The translations under genes were made by a program, and so were the position numbers. A DNA stretch of 64,000 nt from Mesodorylaimus sp. YZB2_4 (taxonomy: Eukaryota; Nematoda; Enoplea; Dorylaimida; Dorylaimidae): NCBI GenBank assembly GCA_030248295.1, contig JASANH010001139.1, positions 1-64,000 of the forward strand. The letters are read 5' to 3'. Under the pieces are notes generated by a model. That model was given only the letters and a program-made list of their open reading frames with translations, had not been told where the DNA came from and ran no database searches. Every line of letters starts with the position of its first letter. Position 1 is the first letter of the stretch. Shown here one piece after another: positions 21,100 to 31,501 of the stretch.

Positions 21100-22610
21100 C
21101 ATGGACACCGAATGGATAAAGAGAGAGTCACCGACCAACTGGCGTGCAAGGCACAGAGAACTTGACCAAGTTCTCAGATGGCTTGAGTTGAATCCAGGCT
21201 GATGGTATCAAGCTCCTCCAGGCAAACTGTGACACACGCCTTTCACCGCCACACCACTCAGACGGCTCCTTTCACGCATCTAATGCTTGGAGCTCCTACG
21301 TGCAGGAAAGCAGGTATAACGGAGCTGATTGTGTTCTTCAAAAAGATCGAACATTACCACACAGTCTGAAGTATTAATGGAAGATTTATAATATGCATAA
21401 CCAGTACTGATGACTGACGGTCAGCCAGAAACCGCGAAAATATGTATCCGCGAAATTTTGCGAAAGTCCAGAGCCGCGAAAATTAGGTACCGCGAAATTA
21501 CAACGATTTACAGTGATAGCATGAAAATAAGGGTTTGTTTTGGTCAGGGTTGAGTCAGTTTGGACCATGTGGCTGTGGTTCAGTATATGAAGCCAGTTGG
21601 TCGACTTGAGCGCATGCTAAACGCACAAATTACACCTACCGTACTGTAGCTAAATGTAAGATACGTGAGCTGTCGGAAACATGAAAAAAAATGCTCTCAG
21701 TTAAATTTCAGTTGTGTGTTCTCAAAAATAGCAGTCTTCAGTAGGCTTGACTTGGATGCGATTACTCCGCTGTACCATAACTAATGGTTATAAAACGAGC
21801 ACAAAAAAATTATGTTCGAAGTAGGGGCAGTCTAAACTCAGCCCTAACCCCTAAACTCTGGAAGTTTACACACCCGCTGTTTTATTTTTTGAATGTTAAG
21901 AGTAACGATGGATGGATGGATATTGGAGCATATCGGACTCGGCGAGTAGGGTAACTGCTGCATCCAATCTGCTAAATATTTGGGTTTCTCATACTATATC
22001 ATCGTGTGAAATCAAGGTTTGAAAAACTGTCTGCCATTTCTGTATACGCTCAAGCGTCAAAACAACCTCGAGAAAGACGAATAAATACGAAAACGTAAAT
22101 TCGAACGCGTAACTAACAAGTTTTAGAGGGCATATTTTGTTATTGTCTACACCATCGAATTGGGCCAGAGTTGGGAGCTGAAGTTGGGCCAGAGTCGGTC
22201 GTGCTAAGTTCATTATCGTCTACTTTCCGGTTTAAAAACAAAATGATGGCGCAATTATTGATTACTAAAACTTGGGGCGATACAAAGTCATAAATTAGAT
22301 TGGAGAAATCGGTTTTGAAAACCACGCTCATTATTTTTATGCTAATAACATCGACGGATTGCGGCTATTATCAATAATTAACGGAAAAGTGACTGAAATT
22401 TCTCTAGCGCAATTAACGCCTGACGGAACAGCGGATTTTTTCAAACATTTAGATCTACTCAAAGGTAATTCACTCTTTTTTATGAGTGTTGAATGGAAAA
22501 TATAGAAAACGCAACTTTTAAATATCCCGCTCATATCTCATTAAATTATTACTTGTGTCTGACCTAAAAAAACCCGCCCTGAAAACTAACCTGTCTGTTC
22601 CAATGATAAT
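21100..22610. other. No convincing gene
   Basis: 1.5 kb with short ORFs only. TACCGCGAAATTA-like motifs at 21425-21500 are shared with 20.3 kb. A GATGGATGGATGGAT run is at 21908-21920. Nothing coding is recognised. Confidence 0.4.
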
Positions 22611-22619
22611 TGTGAGACG

Positions 22620-22798
22620 TCAAATGATTTTGGTTAGCTCATCCAATCGATTTGTAGCATTCTTAAAAATTTGAGCCTGATCTTGTCCACTGACGAGAAA
22701 ACCCATAATTTTAAAATTATTTGCGATCTTATCCACCCTCGCTTTTTCTCGCGAGTATCGACGAGATCGTTTACGGTTTTCGCGATTCTTTAAAACGT
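22620..22798 (-). CDS. bHLH-like terminal exon (partial)
   Basis: After an acceptor CCCGCAG at 22800 the minus strand reads a very basic stretch (NRENRKRSRRYSREKARV) followed by DKIANNFKIM and, after a short loop (VSGQD), QAQIFKNATNRLDELTKII and TGA. The order of basic region, helix 1, loop and helix 2 fits a basic helix-loop-helix domain, with the R-E-K-x-R-V-x-K-I pattern typical of helix 1. Helix 2 lacks some usual hydrophobic positions. bHLH proteins dimerise on E-box DNA in the nucleus. The upstream exon was not identified, so this is a partial model and could be a chance resemblance. Confidence 0.35.
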
Positions 22799-22859
22799 CT
22801 GCGGGAACCAGGGCAGTCAAAGTTAAAGTTTCATTGAATCATCCCACAGGATCGAAACA

Positions 22860-24955
22860 CAGGGTCAACATTGGCCCCTAGAGTTTAAATTGGACCCGTC
22901 AGGTCAAATCTAAACTCTGTCTCTCTCAATGAGAACTACAGTATTGTCATATGCTTTTTTAGTTTCTCCATCGAATCCGTTTGGTTGGTGGAAAATACCA
23001 CCATCGTGTCCACCTTCACCGCCGCCTCCACCACCACCGAATCCAATTTGGTCAAAGGAAAATTGTACAAGAACCGTTCCCTACAATTATCATCTATGGT
23101 GCGCCGATCATTCCGCCGAAAAAACACTACATAGTTCGGCTTACCATTTACTTTACAAGACTGACTTGTATCAAATTCCTGTTTTTTAACGAGCCTCCTT
23201 AAAACTCGAAATGAGGCTCGATCACATCGAAAAATATTATGGCGGCCAGACTGATAGAGGCCACGCAAATTACGGAAATTTTTCACGTCGCATAATTCGA
23301 CGATGTGAATACGGGTGTAAGTGTCAATCCACTCACTGATCGAGCGGGAAAGTTGTATATATTTGCAGCGATATTTACTGGAGTAGTAATAATGAGCAAT
23401 CATTTTTTTTAAAAAAGCTTTTTTATGTTAATGTAAATATTTTTGCTGTGTCCATTTAATTCATGAAGCACCTGCCTAGCGTCTGCGAAATAAATAAATA
23501 ATGAAGGGCTTGTAATTTCTTATTTCCAAAGAGCAAGCCGCCTGTTATGTAAGACGGATGTTGACTAGCTCGGCGCCTTTTACATTATTTCAGACAGACA
23601 TCGCGCGTCCTTTTTAATAAATGAAACACGACGCGCCCACGCTCGAGCCGACATCTTTTCTATTGTAGACAGCTGTTAAACAATAGCAGTCAGGTATGCT
23701 AAGGGACGGTTACTTGGAGACGCGAGACCAATACCGTCTCAGTAGTTAACCGCCCTCTATGGTCTAACCACGTGAGTATAGGCAGTGCTTTAATATTCTA
23801 ATTGCCTGTAAAAAAATTTTAATCTCATAATAAAATTGCTCTTAAAGAGCTGAGACGAAGGGAACTAGGGAAACTTTTCGCGCTCTTTTTGATGGCATGT
23901 GTGATAATTCGATCAGGTCAACGGTTCATAAGTAAAAATTTTCAGAAAGAAGTTTGGGCTGGGTTTTGTTGCCCGTAGTGTTTCTTCTTACAAGTTCTTT
24001 CATTTGCCATTGTGTCAGGAATGTTCGATATTGGATAGAATGTCTGCCTTTGACACGATTAGCCAGTGTGATTAGGAAAACTTTTTACCATTGGGAAAAA
24101 GAGTTTATCCGAAAACAATATTTCTCGGCTGAATCGATTGCGCTGAACACGAATATGATGAAGATTTTCAAGAGAAATTTTGCGGAGCACGTGCCAGAGT
24201 GCGAAAAGCAAAAAATTTGATGCCGCTCGCTCAAACGCAACCCTTCTTAAAACCATCATATTCGTGTTCAGCGTACGCAAATTAGGCGGTAGAGTTCGAT
24301 TTCGAGTCAAAAACCTTAAATTTTGTAAGACTGAAAACTTTTGTGTTATTGGTGGCATTTTTTGCCATTGGTGGAAAATAATCAATTAGACTAAAGAATC
24401 TACAGGTTTTTAGTCCGGATTTTTTTCAAGTTTCCAATAGTGTGAACAATCTTTTGCAATAGTTCGACGAACGCAGAGCCTTATTTTGATAGAATAAAAA
24501 TTAGCGGAAGGTTTTTTGTATATAACTTTTTACTTTTGTCAAAGCATAATATATGAATGTTAGTAAGGCCTGCGAAAAAAACCCTGTTTCTGGCGGGAAC
24601 ACGTACAACAAAACAGCAAAGGAGGCATGAAAGCAAGCAAAAAAGGTGATGCTGTCCAATTTTTCAAGCACTCGTTCAAATTGGTACACCTCCACTCCCC
24701 TCTCCGAGCACACCAGTTATCATCATAGAGCGGATACATCATAGGATACAGTCGAAGCGTTGACTGCAATAGACAGTGCACTTCACTGCTTCCCACGATC
24801 ACATGCACCTGGGATATTAGCGCAGATCGGTTCATGGTGGATCCCCTTATATCACAAGTACCCAAATAATAGTTGTATGTTAGCGGCGTACCAGGCAACA
24901 AAAAGCAGGTGGATGACAAACGAAAAAAAACAGCAGGGCCAACGACAAGATTGAA
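22860..24955. other. Unassigned region with unrecognised ORFs
   Basis: A 155-codon minus ORF at 23403-22936 and a 119-codon minus ORF at 24919-24560 are open but contain no domain that I recognise. The former overlaps a plus-strand Pro-rich frame (PPSCPPSPPPPPPP) that comes from a CCA/CCG-rich stretch. Codon use is not persuasive in either. Confidence 0.3.
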
Positions 24956-24959
24956 CTTC

Positions 24960-25440
24960 TAACGAATGGCGCAGGTATCATTTATGAACAGACGCGTAAA
25001 GTCCTTCCACTGGCACTTGAAAAGCTCCTTCCCACGTGATCTGTGAGCAACCGAAAACAGCATATTATACCAACTCCGAATAGTATCAACAAAACGAGGC
25101 AAACTGAGAGGATCATTTTTCCGCTCACAGTTATAGATGAAAAACGTGCCCACAAAAGTATTATATTTAATGGCAGTGACAAGTCAGTCGAGCCCAAGAT
25201 GGCAACGTCTCTCGATAGGACAAATTCCACTACACAATGCTGCAAACGATTTTCAAAAGACCCCCAAAATGACCGAGCATGCACACACTCAAAAAAGTAA
25301 TGCTCAATAGTGTCCGTAGATTCCTCACACCACTGACAGATGTCAGTAGTCTCTCGCAACGGACATCTCAGACCTTTAGGTTGCTCCGTCTGCCAAGACA
25401 GAGAAACATTCAGTTGCATTTGCCCTCGTAACAATGTTCT
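24960..25440 (-). pseudogene. LINE (L1/Tx1-like) ORF2 C-terminus
   Basis: The minus frame contains the reverse-transcriptase-associated zinc finger: CQWCEESTDTIEHYFFEC, that is C-x2-C-x7-H-x4-C, followed by a Trp-containing helix (RSFW). An overlapping frame downstream (KNDPLSLPRFVDTIRSWY, then KELFKCQWKDFTRLF) matches the usual C-terminal tail of L1/Tx1-type ORF2. The two parts are in different frames, so there is a frameshift at about 25150. No poly(A) or tandem tail was identified on the 3' side near 24955. It abuts a hAT fragment on the same strand. Confidence 0.7.
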
Positions 25441-25449
25441 CCCGAAATA

Positions 25450-25872
25450 TCAACGATCGAACAACCTAATTGCCAGAAAAAATAATCCTACCCTTATTAT
25501 TTTCTCACAAATCGCAATCAATTCATTTTGAATCTGGGGTGAAACGTAAGTGGCTTTGCCAGCGCTCGTTTGCAAGTGATTTTCTAGAACCATATCGCCC
25601 GACTGCGCACAAAGACGCAGGAGTGCTCGAAAATTTCCATCTTGAACAGATTGATTACCAGTGAAAATATCGTTATCTTCGCGATGTCCGCGCAGGGCCA
25701 AGTTCTGGCGGCCACAGAAAACGATTACTTTTGCAATACTTTTCAATCTAAAAAAATCTGTTCTGTGAGTACGTACTCTTTGTTTAACACACTCAAGAAT
25801 GGCAGTAACAAATTTACATCTGGCGATTTTATTCCACTTGGTCGGCTTCCTGAACGCTGAGGCGAACATCAA
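25450..25872 (-). pseudogene. hAT transposase fragment (DUF4371-type)
   Basis: The 140-codon frame carries the very characteristic order HRTDFFRLKSIAKVI, FCGRQNLALRGHRED, then DGNFRALLRLCAQSGD, HLQTSAG and YVSPQIQNELI. This is the DUF4371 part of hAT transposases and their ZMYM-like relatives. Only this part is present: neither the upstream BED/TTF finger nor the downstream acidic catalytic region and C-terminal dimerisation domain is seen. It ends where the LINE fragment begins, which may mark an insertion or a deletion joint. Confidence 0.75.
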
Positions 25873-25879
25873 CAGAAGT

Positions 25880-26285
25880 TTGACGAATTTTTAAATTTTT
25901 TTGAAGAAACGAGTTTTCGATTGAATTCACGAAACTATATCGAATATCTGAAAATGAGGGGCGGAAATTAAAGTTGCCCTGCCGATTCCGACAATTTCTA
26001 GTGTAGCAACTGGTTTTTCATGTTATTTACGATCAGAAAAAATGTTTAAAAGTTTCTTGAAGCAAGTGTCTTGGGAACTTGTTTATTTCAAGTCATGATT
26101 GTGTTTTCGATGCCTCATGCTACATGACGCTAATTATAGGAGGAAGCGACGCGCAGGTATGTGCAGCCGAGTCGACGCTTCCGTAAGCCATCGCATGCTG
26201 TTGAGGTCACGAGCAGTATCGACGTGGCGGATTTGGACAAAAGAGACCAGGTAAGTTTGGGAAGTGCTCAGCCAGCATAGGGCCA
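25880..26285. other. No convincing gene
   Basis: AT-rich sequence upstream (on the minus strand) of the hAT fragment. Neither a BED finger nor terminal inverted repeats were recognised. Confidence 0.4.
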
Positions 26286-26287
26286 AT

Positions 26288-26402
26288 ACTCTAGAGGTCA
26301 GGTCGGGGTCGAGGTCAAAGTGTTCAGATCAGGTCGAGGTCGAGGTCAAAGGGTTCAGGTCAGGTCGGGGTCGAGGTCAAAGGGTTCAGGTCTGGTCGAG
26401 GC
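26288..26402. repeat. Minisatellite GGTCGAGGTCAAAG, three units
   Basis: Three diverged copies of a unit of about 35-40 bp built from CAGGTCGGGGTCGAGGTCAA followed by AGGGTT. Related G-rich GGGTCGGGTC tracts occur at 30488-30520, and as the complement at about 59400-59460. Confidence 0.8.
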
Positions 26403-26854
26403 TCCTGGGGGCCCTATTTTTTAACTGGGAAACTGTGCAGTGCTGGTGAAGCTGTACGACCCCTTGGTCGTTTTTCCCCGATGTCGTGGCCAAGGGTGGC
26501 TACCCCTGACCGCGGCCAAACAGCAAGAAAGGCCAACTTTGTCATGATACTGAAGCCGCATTTTTTCAGGAGTAAATGTAAGAGATCAGCGACCATGGGC
26601 AAGGCCACGATGGAAAGATAAACGCGGGTATTTTGAAAGATTTGTTTAAAAATTTTGTAACGCGAATATACGGTCATGGAATTAAGTGCTGTCCTGAATA
26701 AAATGGTGCAGCAAGTGGTTTCGTGAGCCTCGATGTACAGTAGTTATGGCTGTAGTAATGCGGACTTTGAAAAGGTTTCATTAGTTTGGAAGGCGCCTCG
26801 GTTCTTTTTTCAGTTGCACACGTTTTTATAGCTTTAAGGAGAACAATGAATGCG

Positions 26855-26945
26855 AACGGCGGGGGCGGCGGTGGAGGTGGCGGCGGGAGAGGTGGCGGCG
26901 GACGAGGTGGCGGCGGCAGCGGTGGTGGCGGTGGGAGCAGCAGCG
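26855..26945. repeat. GGCGG-rich low-complexity tract
   Basis: A purine-rich GGC/GGT repeat of about 90 bp. It gives poly-Gly with a few Arg/Ser on the plus strand and poly-Pro on the minus strand. The surrounding plus ORF (26786-27046) has no other protein feature, so a gene is not called. Confidence 0.8.
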
Positions 26946-27279
26946 AATGGACGCGTCGGCTAAGGCCGAAGACGACGGCGACTGCTTCCACGCCGCCACC
27001 ACGGCCATGGTTAAGACGGCTGCGGCCACGCTTGGCCAAATGTTGAAAGAGTTGCTGCGAGTGCTTTTGAAAGTTGCTGCAAAGAGCTTTGATAATTTTA
27101 AGGTTTTTTGAGTTTTTTTTTAGTGATATGAGATTTGTTATTTTTGTTAGTTTTGTAATCGTTGTAGCCCACATGTGTTGTACATAAATAAGTGACGAGG
27201 GAGCGAGTACTTAAGGTTGAGCTTGTGACTCGAGCGTCAGGCAGAAGCCAGGCCAAAGTAGCTTTCTTGGGCGCTTCTT

Positions 27280-27645
27280 ATGTGCCAGGGCTGTTTTCTT
27301 GAACTCCCGCCTACAGTAAGCCCAATGCCCGATCATCAAAAGAGTGTGCGGTCGCTGAAAGACGACGAGAAAACCGAAACAAAGGAAGGACCGGTTTTTT
27401 TCTCGCTGGTGGATAACGTGCATTTTGTTGTTTATGGATCGAGTGCGTCTACTCACAATTTTGTTTTTTCGACAGTCGAGAGGGGTGAACACGCAAAGCA
27501 GGGAAAAAAAGAGGGCTATGGGAGGAGCAATGGTTATGCAAAAGTGTTTTTCTCCGTTACTTTCCTTTTTCAGGTTTGTTCGAGAGATCAAATGGTGCTC
27601 AGGTTCTCGCCACGAAAGTTTAGAAAAACGGCCATGTACGAGTAG
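27280..27645 (+). other. Unassigned 121-codon ORF
   Basis: It starts at an ATG with no domain, signal peptide or coiled coil, and the opposite strand is equally open (126 codons). It is listed only so that this stretch is described; coding status is doubtful. Confidence 0.15.
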
Positions 27646-27789
27646 CTACGATGTTGCCTGACGAGAAATGTCTTTTCGCAGTAAGGTTACTCGCAAGAGG
27701 ATAAGGTTTGAAGACCTGGGTTGAGGTTGAAGAAGAAAGATTTGAATTGAGCAAGAAGCAAGCAGTGAATTCGATGAGCACTAAAGCTG

Positions 27790-27919
27790 GAAGTATAGTT
27801 CGATGCGATGCGTCAAATAAGCTTGCGATGTGACGGTTTAGGCATCTTTTTACATTGTCATGTCATCCCAAACTGTCGCATCGCACGCTTATTTGACGCA
27901 TCGCATCGAACTATACTTC
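27790..27919. mobile_element. Foldback MITE (palindromic)
   Basis: A 130-bp element whose two ends are exact inverted copies for 33 bp, beginning GAAGTATAGTTCGATGCG and ending with the complement. Imperfect pairing continues inward (TGCGATGTGACGG against a related complement). Target duplication at the edges is unclear. It is non-coding and almost certainly a MITE. Confidence 0.88.
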
Positions 27920-28167
27920 GGGCTTAACTTGACGCTAAAGAAGCTTTGCGAAGCAGCCAGCTGAAACATCTCTGCACTCTTATGGAGACTGCTGGCGGCG
28001 AAACTGCTGTTATAATCAGGATCAAAAGCTCGCTGCAAAACAGTTTCAGGCGATGAAGAAAACCTGAAGGTTCTTCGCAGTCTCACCTTTGGTAGTGTAC
28101 CAGCCGAGACTAGCTTTTTAGCTCTTTTCCGCGCAGTGACTTTGTTACCAGGCTCACGAGCAGTGAC

Positions 28168-28268
28168 TGCAACTGTAAGTCAGTCACCTCATTGTTACTG
28201 GATTGTTACTGGATTGGTGACTGAATTACAGTCGCACTCGTGACTGTAATTCAGTCACCTCATTGTTA
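28168..28268. repeat. GTGACTG inverted/direct repeat cluster
   Basis: A perfect 17-bp inverted repeat (GTGACTGAATTACAGTC with its complement, 28217-28258, 8-nt loop) is flanked by direct copies of CAGTCACCTCATTGTTACTG at about 28190 and 28252. The related GAGGTGACTGTAA motif recurs at 37614-37705. Confidence 0.8.
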
Positions 28269-28570
28269 CTGGAAAACGCTTCTGTTAAGCTTGCTGGAGA
28301 ATAGTGGCATGAATTATATATCTGCAAATCGCCTATTATCAGCAAAGGCCTAGGCGCGTTGGCCATTTTTCATTTGTCAAGATGTCTTGTATTATGCAGA
28401 GAATTTTCCAATAAGAGAACTTTGCTTATCATAAACCGCAGCACATCTCCTAACAAACAAACATACACACATACACATTTGTACTGCACATGCAAAAGCC
28501 ATCACGTATCTGGCAGGACGTTGAATGGTTCACTTTCAGATATCTGAGGCGGCGCTAATGACTTCGCTCC

Positions 28571-29179
28571 TCACTGGGCCGTTCCGAAATAGGCAGAAAC
28601 TCGAGTTTCCGTTTCACATGTTTTTTTTTCAAAGCCGATCGCCCGCCGAGTTTCTGTTTCAAGGCAGCATTCTCTGCGATAAAGATGGCTCGCAATATCC
28701 GCATCCTCGGCTAGTGACCTCAATTTAGCATTCAATGTCTCGTTGACCTTCCTGAGACGATTATTTTCGCAGCGTATATGATCGATTTCTTCTGATTTCT
28801 TCGCTGATTCATCAACCAATGCGTTGATTTCCTTTCATATACTGACCCGTTCTTGAACTAATCGATCGTTCTCTTCCTTGAGTCGTTGATAATTCTTATA
28901 TTCGTTTGCTTCGAGCGCTGATTTCTGTTCGCTTGTCAGTGACTGGCAAGAGGCGGGATCACTGGGCACATTGGGATCAGTGTTTGTACAAGCATTGGTT
29001 ATTCTAGTTGCAGCAGCAATAACGCCAACTAATGTAGCCGCTAAAAACACGATATAGCAAGGTAGGTATAGAATGGTGGGCAGGAAAGGGGGACTTTGAC
29101 TTACTGATAGGATCCAATGCGTCATTGCCCGCGTTCACAATGCGAATTGTACTGTCGCTGACGCCGTTGCCACAGGCAC
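28571..29179 (-). pseudogene. Membrane-anchored coiled-coil protein with in-frame TGA
   Basis: Exon A (29179-29115) begins after an acceptor CTTTTTTAG and reads CGNGVSDSTIRIVNAGNDALDPI. An intron of about 60 bp (GTAAGTCAAAG to GTTTTTAG) leads in phase to exon B. That starts with a short hydrophobic stretch (ATLVGVIAAATRI), then TNACTNTDPNVPSDPASC and a long Lys/Glu/Asn-rich heptad-like helix. A TGA at 28834-28832 interrupts the helix; the same frame then continues EINALVDESAKKSEEI and onward for about 80 codons. The whole looks like a short membrane anchor plus a parallel coiled coil. Family unknown. It lies downstream of the FAR1-like exons on the same strand, but the phase does not allow a clean join to them. 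Confidence 0.4.
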
Positions 29180-29486
29180 TAAAAAAGACAGATTGAATCG
29201 TTCACAAATCACAGCGACTTCGCAAATCGGAAGCTGCTGACCCCTACTCTTCCTAAAGCACTTTTTTGGCATACAGCTTCTCTTCGATCATCGGTCCCGA
29301 GTACCTTTTAAAAGTTGATTTGATCATTAATCAATGCAGGCCTAAACATGCCCGACCATAAAATAACCCACGCTAACTGTCCTCCCACTCCTATTACTGG
29401 ACTGGCCAAGACAGATCAGATAGTACCTTACAGCCTTACCCGATGCTTGAACCTAGCCTATCGTTAGTGCAAATGATTTGCCTACC

Positions 29487-30057
29487 TGAGGGTGCTAATT
29501 CGTGATTGTGCGTCCACGTCAGTTCGGCCTCCGCTAAATATCCGTGTTTGATTCGATCATCTCGTAGAGTCTTCGCGGTAACTTTTCTTAGCTACAAAAC
29601 GGAACGCAAAGAATAATCTGTTGGTCTGATGATCTGATCTGACCTGACGATCTATCTGATTATCTCATAAGAGTAATCTGATACTAAGAGCAGAGGAATT
29701 ACTGTCCTACAGCATATTCGGCCGATACATGCTAAATCAGGGCCAAAAATACAAGAAAAACACTTACCGTCACACTCAACCTTGCCGCAAAACGATGAAT
29801 AACATGTTTCTTACGAAAATGATTCAGCTGGCAAACGTAATCCTTGCGGTACTGGTACCGTTTGACGTTTGGATGGTGTATCGAGGACAGAGTTTGCTGC
29901 TCGACTTTTCTCCCAAATCGAGCACCCATCGATCGAGTTCGTCTTTGAAGCTACATTTCAAGTGGACGATCATTTTGAAATGATCTGGATTCCCTGATAT
30001 GTCTTTCTCGACCACGTCGAATTCGTACTCGTAATTGTTAGGCAAAATATTATCCAT
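29487..30057 (-). pseudogene. FAR1/MULE-like zinc-binding domain, two exons, frameshifted
   Basis: Exon 1 (30057 to about 29769) begins MDNILPNNYEYEFDVVEKD. A frame change near 29930 then yields RYQYRKDYVCQ, FRKKHVIHRF and AARLSVT before a donor GTAAGTG. Exon 2 (about 29592-29486) follows the acceptor TTTTGTAG and reads LRKVTAKTLRDDRIKHGYL, then TWTHNHEL, before a GTAGGC donor. The order Y-x-C-Q, basic linker, beta strand and H-N-H is typical of the N-terminal FAR1/FLYWCH-like DNA-binding region of Mutator-type transposases and their relatives. The assignment rests on this pattern only. No transposase core was found downstream. Confidence 0.4.
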
Positions 30058-30600
30058 AATCGCGGCAATTTACTTCGAAGGACTTAAGATTTAAGTGCGA
30101 CTTTTCATGGCTAAAGTGACTCGGCACTAACGAGCAGGATGTGTTTCCAACCTGAAACTTGCTCTATCCGTTTCTTCGTGTATTGTTGCGTGTCTTATCA
30201 CTTTCTATCTAATCCTAGGCTTAGGCTTAGTCCGGCGCTTCCTTGTTTGCAGATTCGTCTGATTAAAAAATGCGTGTCTCCGCTAGCGGTGTCTTCTAAA
30301 GTGCGGGGATAATAAACACATCCTGCTCCTTAGTGCCGCGTGCCAAAGTAACACCTTGACTCCGTTCTTGCCCGGAATCCGTCAGCAACTTCCTCCCTGA
30401 CTGCAGGTGTCTGTTATCGATGATTCTTTATCAAAGAAAGAATGTGCATCATGCCAGAAAACAAATGAGTGAGCGCAATATAACGTTGGGTCGGTCGGAT
30501 CGGGTCGGGTCGGGTTGGTTTGGTGGCTTCACACCCGGGTCGGTCGATGCTGGGCTCTGTGACCCGACCACTAGAGCGCTCTTATACTCCGCGGACCTAC

Positions 30601-30785
30601 CTCGGCCAAAAAATTTCTTCGAACCGGTCTTCCTACGGAGAGAACCATGGCACATTTCGGGCAACGAGAATCTCCCGTTCCGTCCATTGGTCACCGACGA
30701 ACTGGACAAAAAGACTTGTCCACCTTGATCTTCTCGAAACATCCGGCGCACAGCGAATGACCGCAAAACACCCTTGGAAAAAAAA
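30601..30785 (-). pseudogene. RING-finger exon with in-frame TGA
   Basis: After an acceptor TTGCAG the minus strand reads PRVFCGHSLCAGC, the C-x-H-x2-C-x2-C half of a RING finger, and 60 bp later RCPKC, the final pair. It ends in phase 0 at a donor GAG|GTAGGT. A TGA at 30693-30691 lies between the halves, and the first C-x2-C pair would have to be in an upstream exon that I did not find. RING domains act as E3 ubiquitin ligases; a TRIM-like or B-box protein is possible. Because of the stop it is called a pseudogene exon. Confidence 0.45.
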
Positions 30786-31501
30786 CTGCAATGGCTAATG
30801 CGCTCTAATAGATATGTCTAGCTACTGAGGGTTGATACCATCTTACGCTACAGTTAAATGAGGTTACAAAAAAGCCAGTAGGAGGCATTTGATCTGAGCA
30901 GATGCCGTAGTGAGCGAGGAAACAGCTGAGTATTTGGCTCCCCCTCCGCCTTTGCGTAGCATAGGATCAAACTGCTTTATAGTAAGCAGTAATATGAGGT
31001 TGCTTACTTATTATCTCGCGTCACAACTGCAATGCTCCAGTTTCCATGATGCTAATGGCAACACAGATGGTTCAGCCACCAGTGATGACAGCTTCCGTTT
31101 GTAGCCCCTTTTTTGGTCAAGAATGCAAGATAATTAGCTCACTGCTTGATGCTAGCACTTGCAAGAATACTGTACAGCGTGAGACACATGCTTTTGATGG
31201 CTGCTTGATCATCCTGAACCCTTTCAAGCACAATTGAGCTCGCTGGCTTGCTTCAATACGCAGCTGTGAAGCATAATGCCGTTAAACCCCAAGAAATCAC
31301 TAAGTTGCTGCATTCGCTAACACAAAAATCGAAAGCTGAAGCGTTTCTCTGATATGTATAAGAAGACGATCTCATGCTTGCAGTTGCACAAAAGGTAACA
31401 TGAACCGCATGGGTGCGGATAATGGCATAACTTTTTTGCAACAATGAATACAGTACTTTGACTTGTGGAGATATACTAACTTATACTTTGAAATATTTTA
31501 G

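Noticed and set aside
22936-23403. 155-codon minus ORF as a gene
   Set aside because: No domain is recognisable, a plus-strand Pro-rich frame overlaps it, and no splice or promoter context supports it.
26674-27174. 166-codon minus ORF with long poly-Pro run
   Set aside because: The run comes from the GGCGG low-complexity tract; the rest has no protein feature and the opposite strand is equally open.
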